A stretch of 64,000 nucleotides of DNA from Clostridia bacterium (lineage in GTDB: Bacteria > Bacillota > Clostridia > Christensenellales > Christensenellaceae): assembly GCA_017439085.1 (NCBI GenBank), contig JAFRTU010000007.1, forward strand, positions 124,001 to 188,000, written 5' to 3'. Shown here in pieces: positions 60,891-64,000 of this stretch. Both the position numbers and the translations under genes were made by a program. The stretch's first letter is position 1. Each line of letters begins with the position of its first letter. Under the pieces are notes generated by a model, which was not told where the DNA came from, did not search any database, and saw only the letters and a list, made by a program, of their open reading frames with translations.

Positions 60891-62867
60891 TTATGCGATC
60901 ATCTCTTCCCAATACACATAACCCAGGACTTCCCTGGTCCTTTGTGCCATGAAGTCGAGTTTAGCCTTTAGGTGTTCGGAAGACATCACCATCTCGTAAT
61001 ATGATGAGAAATCCCCATGTTCTGAATAGAATTCATCCTCGGTAAAGATCATCTCTATAAGCGTTGCCCTGTCCTCCATGGGAGAGACAGTCGAATAGAT
61101 CCTGGCGAAATACGGTTTTTTCGTGAAATAAACAAGATAGCCGAATACATCAGCGTCGTAATAATGATCAAGATCATATGAGTAGTGGAAGTTTTTGGGA
61201 TTCATCTTTTGCCACTTGTCAAAAGCAAACGCCATCTGGTCATGTTCCAGGATCAGATTCTCGACTGCATGCCATATCTCATGATGTATGGTCTCGCTCC
61301 CGCCATGGGAATCCAGGTCGATCATGATGTTGTACCAGCTTCCGTACATATACTGAAGCCCGCCGGCTTCGAAACTGCCTGATGTTTTGTTCAGTATGTC
61401 CCTTAAAACTATGAAACGGATACCGCCGTTGCCTGACTGGTCCCTGAAGTTGGAAAAGAATCCCTCGGGGTATCTCGAAAGACTTTTATAGAGCTCGTCA
61501 AGAAATTCTGCTGTCTCAAGAGAGACATTGCTCTTATCTTCCCCGACTCCTTCCACGGATTCGCCGGAATAATCCCAAGGCTCATGGGCGTTCTTCACTT
61601 CGTTCCCTATGAGGACGGTCACTCCGAACTTCCTTTCGATTATGTCAGCATATATCCTGCAGCCTTTTAAATGATCTCCCGCCACATGCTTTTCGGGGAT
61701 CTCTGAAGGAGTCCTCTCGTATGTCCTTAGCTCATCGCTTTTTTCAGTGAGGGAGGGAATGATGCTGTAAATGTGATACTCCCCTTTTTCTCCGTTATCC
61801 AGCATGGGCATGAATATGAAGCTTCCGTCCCTGAGGAGCATGGCCGCATACTGTGAAAAGCTCACATCGATCAGCGTTCCCGTGGAACTCTTTTCAGTCA
61901 GAAATCCCAGTTCCATCCCCTTGAACGCGTTTTTGGTTTCTTCCTCCTGAGCCTCATTAAGCAGCAGCACGGTTTCTCCGGCATCATAGCACCTTATCTC
62001 CTTGCCCCTGTCCAGCATGAAGGTGCCCCTGTAGGCTGCTTCCACGGGTTCAAAGATCTCGTAATCCATGTGGTCCTGAACAGTATCGGTATAAACGTAA
62101 TCCGTTGCAAGGAGGTTCTCTCCCGAGAATTCGAAAATGGTCTTGTCTGTGAAAGCCTGACCCCGGAAGACATCCTTTTCCATGTCATATATCATATATG
62201 ATCTGTCATGAATATCATCTGCACACGGAGATGATACGCAAAGGAGCCTCTTTTGCATGTTCATGCATACTATGCTCCCGCCGGTGAATGACTTCTTTTT
62301 AACAGTTCCGGTATTCAGATCCGTAATGAAAAGATCACTTCCCATATACGAATAGATCTTCTCCTCCTCCATGTCCATGGAGTGCTCGGGATATATGTAG
62401 GAACGGGATGAGTAATGATATTTCCTCACAAGGTTCATGAACGCGTCATATTCGGCGACAGTATTGTCGGTGAGGTCCGAGGTGATGATGTTCCCGTTCT
62501 TTCTGATGCCGAGAAGCACCTGTTCCTCCCTGTACAGATGGACTGCACCTGTGCTTCCGTCAGCGGGATCTAATATCATGTAACCATTCCTTGCCGTATC
62601 GTTGATGTTGATGTTGAGGAGCAGCTTTCCATCGGGGGTCTCCATGGCCGAATAGATATAACAGCCCCTTATGACTGTTTCATATTTCTTTACCGGTTCT
62701 CCTTCCGGAACGGAAGGCACGACTGAAGATGATGTCGCGGAAGAAGACGGAGCAGGGCTTTCCGAAGGCAATGAAGATACAGCCGAAGACGGCACGTTCT
62801 CCCTTCTGCAGGAGCATACTGAAAGAATGAGAGTCAGTATCAGAACTATTGATAATATCTTTTTCAT
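60891..62867 (-). CDS. Lipoprotein with beta-rich N-terminal part and gluzincin-like HEXXH domain
   Basis: A 658-residue lipoprotein that I cannot assign to a named family. The signal ends at VCSC (Cys near residue 19 or 21), followed by a Ser/Pro/Ala linker. Residues about 60-370 repeat short strands with Asp/Gly turns (for example LFITDLNTGTVKKK), suggesting a beta-propeller. The C-terminal part has TIHHEIWHAVENLI near residue 530, an HEXXH zinc motif, then MEDRATLIE about 65 residues later, which could give the third Glu ligand. The ATG at 62867 is used since ATG 62885 lies in a terminator hairpin. Confidence 0.78.
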   Translation of the reverse strand: MKKILSIVLILTLILSVCSCRRENVPSSAVSSLPSESPAPSSSATSSSVVPSVPEGEPVKKYETVIRGCYIYSAMETPDGKLLLNININDTARNGYMILDPADGSTGAVHLYREEQVLLGIRKNGNIITSDLTDNTVAEYDAFMNLVRKYHYSSRSYIYPEHSMDMEEEKIYSYMGSDLFITDLNTGTVKKKSFTGGSIVCMNMQKRLLCVSSPCADDIHDRSYMIYDMEKDVFRGQAFTDKTIFEFSGENLLATDYVYTDTVQDHMDYEIFEPVEAAYRGTFMLDRGKEIRCYDAGETVLLLNEAQEEETKNAFKGMELGFLTEKSSTGTLIDVSFSQYAAMLLRDGSFIFMPMLDNGEKGEYHIYSIIPSLTEKSDELRTYERTPSEIPEKHVAGDHLKGCRIYADIIERKFGVTVLIGNEVKNAHEPWDYSGESVEGVGEDKSNVSLETAEFLDELYKSLSRYPEGFFSNFRDQSGNGGIRFIVLRDILNKTSGSFEAGGLQYMYGSWYNIMIDLDSHGGSETIHHEIWHAVENLILEHDQMAFAFDKWQKMNPKNFHYSYDLDHYYDADVFGYLVYFTKKPYFARIYSTVSPMEDRATLIEMIFTEDEFYSEHGDFSSYYEMVMSSEHLKAKLDFMAQRTREVLGYVYWEEMIA

Positions 62868-62869
62868 TT

Positions 62870-62902
62870 CAAATAAAAAGAGCATCTCCGGAAAGGAAAT
62901 GC
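62870..62902 (-). terminator. Terminator of the M32 carboxypeptidase gene, abutting the next start
   Basis: Minus strand GCATTTCC (62902-62895) and GGAGATGC (62889-62882) pair with one mismatch, followed by TCTTTTTATTT, which ends 3 bases before the ATG at 62867. Confidence 0.72.
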
Positions 62903-62970
62903 CCTATACTTCTTTCTTGATCATTCAGGTATAAAACAATCCCTGAACACATTATACCCGACAAGATCTA

Positions 62971-64000
62971 TCAGTCAATCGAATAGAGATCCCTGAACTT
63001 GGTCTCAAGATAATCGACATAATACTGAGGATCGAAGGGTGCTCCCACACACTTCTCGAGAAGAGCTCCCGGGGCATACATCTTGCCATACTGCCAGATG
63101 TGTTCGGTCAGCCATGCCACTATCGGAGACAGATCGTCATCCTCCACTGCCTTATATACGTCGAAATCCTCTTCCATCTTCTTCAAAATCTGGGCTCCGT
63201 AAGCGCTTCCAAGAGCATATGACGGGAAATAGCCAAAGCTTCCGCTTGACCAGTGTGAATCCTGAAGACATCCTCTCTTATCGTCCGGCACGTCTACTCC
63301 GAGATACTCCTTCATCTTTGCTGCCCAGGCATCAGGAAGATCCTTTACCTCGAGGGTGCCCTTGATGAGCTGTTTTTCAAGCTCGTAACGGACCATGATG
63401 TGAAGGCTGTATGTGAGCTCATCTGCATCTATCCTTATGAGGCCCGGTTCCACCTTGTTGACCGCACGGTAAAGCTGTTCAGCTGTGACGGTCCTGAACT
63501 GTTCCGGGAAAAGCTCCTTGAGCTTCGGGAGCACGTTCTTTACGAATGGACGGCTCCTGCCTATTATGTTCTCGAAAAACCTTGACTGGCTCTCATGGAT
63601 ACCCATGGATACTCCGCCCGCGACGGCAGTATATTCATGCTCATCCCCGCTTCCGAGCTCATAGAGCGCATGTCCTCCCTCATGGACCACGGAGAACATG
63701 GAGTTCACTGCATTGTCCTCATGATAGTTGGTGGTTATCCTGACGTCCTTCTTGTTGAAATTGGTCGTAAACGGGTGTTCCGTCTCTCCTATGCCGCAGT
63801 GGCTCCTGTCAATGCACATCTTCTCCATGAGATAGTCGGAGAACTGTCTTTGCGCATTTATATCGAAGTGACCGTAAAGGAAGGAATCATCTATCTGATC
63901 CTTCTTCATGATCTCTTCAAGAAGAGGTACTATCCTTTCCCTGAGCTTCAGGAAGAATGCGTCTGCCGTCTCCTGTGTGAGTCCCTCCTCATATAGATCT
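62971..64000 (-). CDS. M32 family carboxypeptidase (N-terminal part outside window)
   Basis: Zinc carboxypeptidase of the Taq/M32 family; the last 343 residues are present and the frame is open through base 64000, with full-length members about 500 residues. HEGGHALYELG is the HEXXH zinc motif, the third ligand region is GIHESQSRFFENIIGRS, and RIDADELTYSLHIMVRYELE and GCLQDSHWSSGSFGYFPSYALGSAYGAQI are the family signatures. An internal ATG at 63909 would truncate the helical N-terminal domain and is not the true start. Confidence 0.93.
   Translation of the reverse strand, partial: DLYEEGLTQETADAFFLKLRERIVPLLEEIMKKDQIDDSFLYGHFDINAQRQFSDYLMEKMCIDRSHCGIGETEHPFTTNFNKKDVRITTNYHEDNAVNSMFSVVHEGGHALYELGSGDEHEYTAVAGGVSMGIHESQSRFFENIIGRSRPFVKNVLPKLKELFPEQFRTVTAEQLYRAVNKVEPGLIRIDADELTYSLHIMVRYELEKQLIKGTLEVKDLPDAWAAKMKEYLGVDVPDDKRGCLQDSHWSSGSFGYFPSYALGSAYGAQILKKMEEDFDVYKAVEDDDLSPIVAWLTEHIWQYGKMYAPGALLEKCVGAPFDPQYYVDYLETKFRDLYSID

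Overview
The window looks like a contiguous piece of the core chromosome of an anaerobic Bacillota, most likely class Clostridia (Eubacteriales). Pointers are families typical of that group (TIGR04076, DUF3842, DUF4867, TIGR01212 radical SAM, class III fructose-bisphosphatase, FakA/DegV, Asp23/Gls24), heavy AGG/AGA and ATA codon use, strong AGGAGG ribosome binding sites, several TTG/GTG starts and sigma-A-like promoters with 17-bp spacers. I see no rRNA, prophage, transposase gene or CRISPR array. Gene direction switches often and most units are short operons bounded by clear intrinsic terminators.

Layout. 1-4156 (minus): class III fructose-bisphosphatase (cut by the window edge), RNase HI, GNAT acetyltransferase, DUF3592 protein, M18 aminopeptidase, with a plus-strand tRNA-Trp between. 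4263-4928: a Phd/Doc toxin-antitoxin pair. 4985-10091 (minus): coiled-coil ABC exporter, a small membrane acyltransferase-like protein and a DNA glycosylase. 10253-17193: TIGR04076 protein and aldo/keto reductase, a minus-strand coiled-coil protein, an FMN riboswitch with RibU, then YdcF, aldolase-like and LarA-like genes. 17259-22856 (minus): thpR, recG, a GNAT-flavodoxin fusion, fakA and asp23, divergent from rpmB and a DUF3842 gene. 23953-34887: an anchored protein, an NCS2 permease, zinc-ribbon membrane proteins, a Ca/Mn-type P-ATPase behind a candidate yybP-ykoY Mn2+ riboswitch, xseAB and two tandem MFS carriers. tRNA-Met follows. 35193-43863 (minus): Nudix hydrolase and D-amino-acid transaminase, radical SAM protein, lipase, fructose-bisphosphate aldolase, a frameshifted lipoprotein, and the thrC-trpS-lplA operon. 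44192-48237: a glycine-rich small membrane protein and a sugar operon (xylulokinase, DUF4867, fucose/arabinose-type isomerase) whose promoter overlaps a LacI-type operator. 48357-56533: Mbeg1-like lipase, DegV/FakB, peroxiredoxin-like protein, then M3 peptidase lipoprotein, MurG, a HEAT-methyltransferase fusion and a PQ-rich membrane protein. 56591-64000 (minus): gpmI, znuABC-type zinc uptake, a lipoprotein with a zinc-peptidase motif, and an M32 carboxypeptidase (cut by the edge).

How it fits together. FBPase, aldolase and GpmI are glycolytic/gluconeogenic enzymes; FakA and one DegV protein are the two halves of a fatty-acid kinase; M18, M3, M32 and a gluzincin-like lipoprotein suggest peptide use; ZnuABC and the riboswitch-linked P-ATPase handle metals. 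No wholly new multi-gene system is evident. The best leads are the candidate Mn2+ riboswitch, the lipoprotein frameshift at a U UUU UUA heptamer, two unusual domain fusions, a dyad-rich upstream region next to a Gly-rich small protein, a strong palindrome between asp23 and rpmB, and terminators whose U-tracts run straight into the next start codon.
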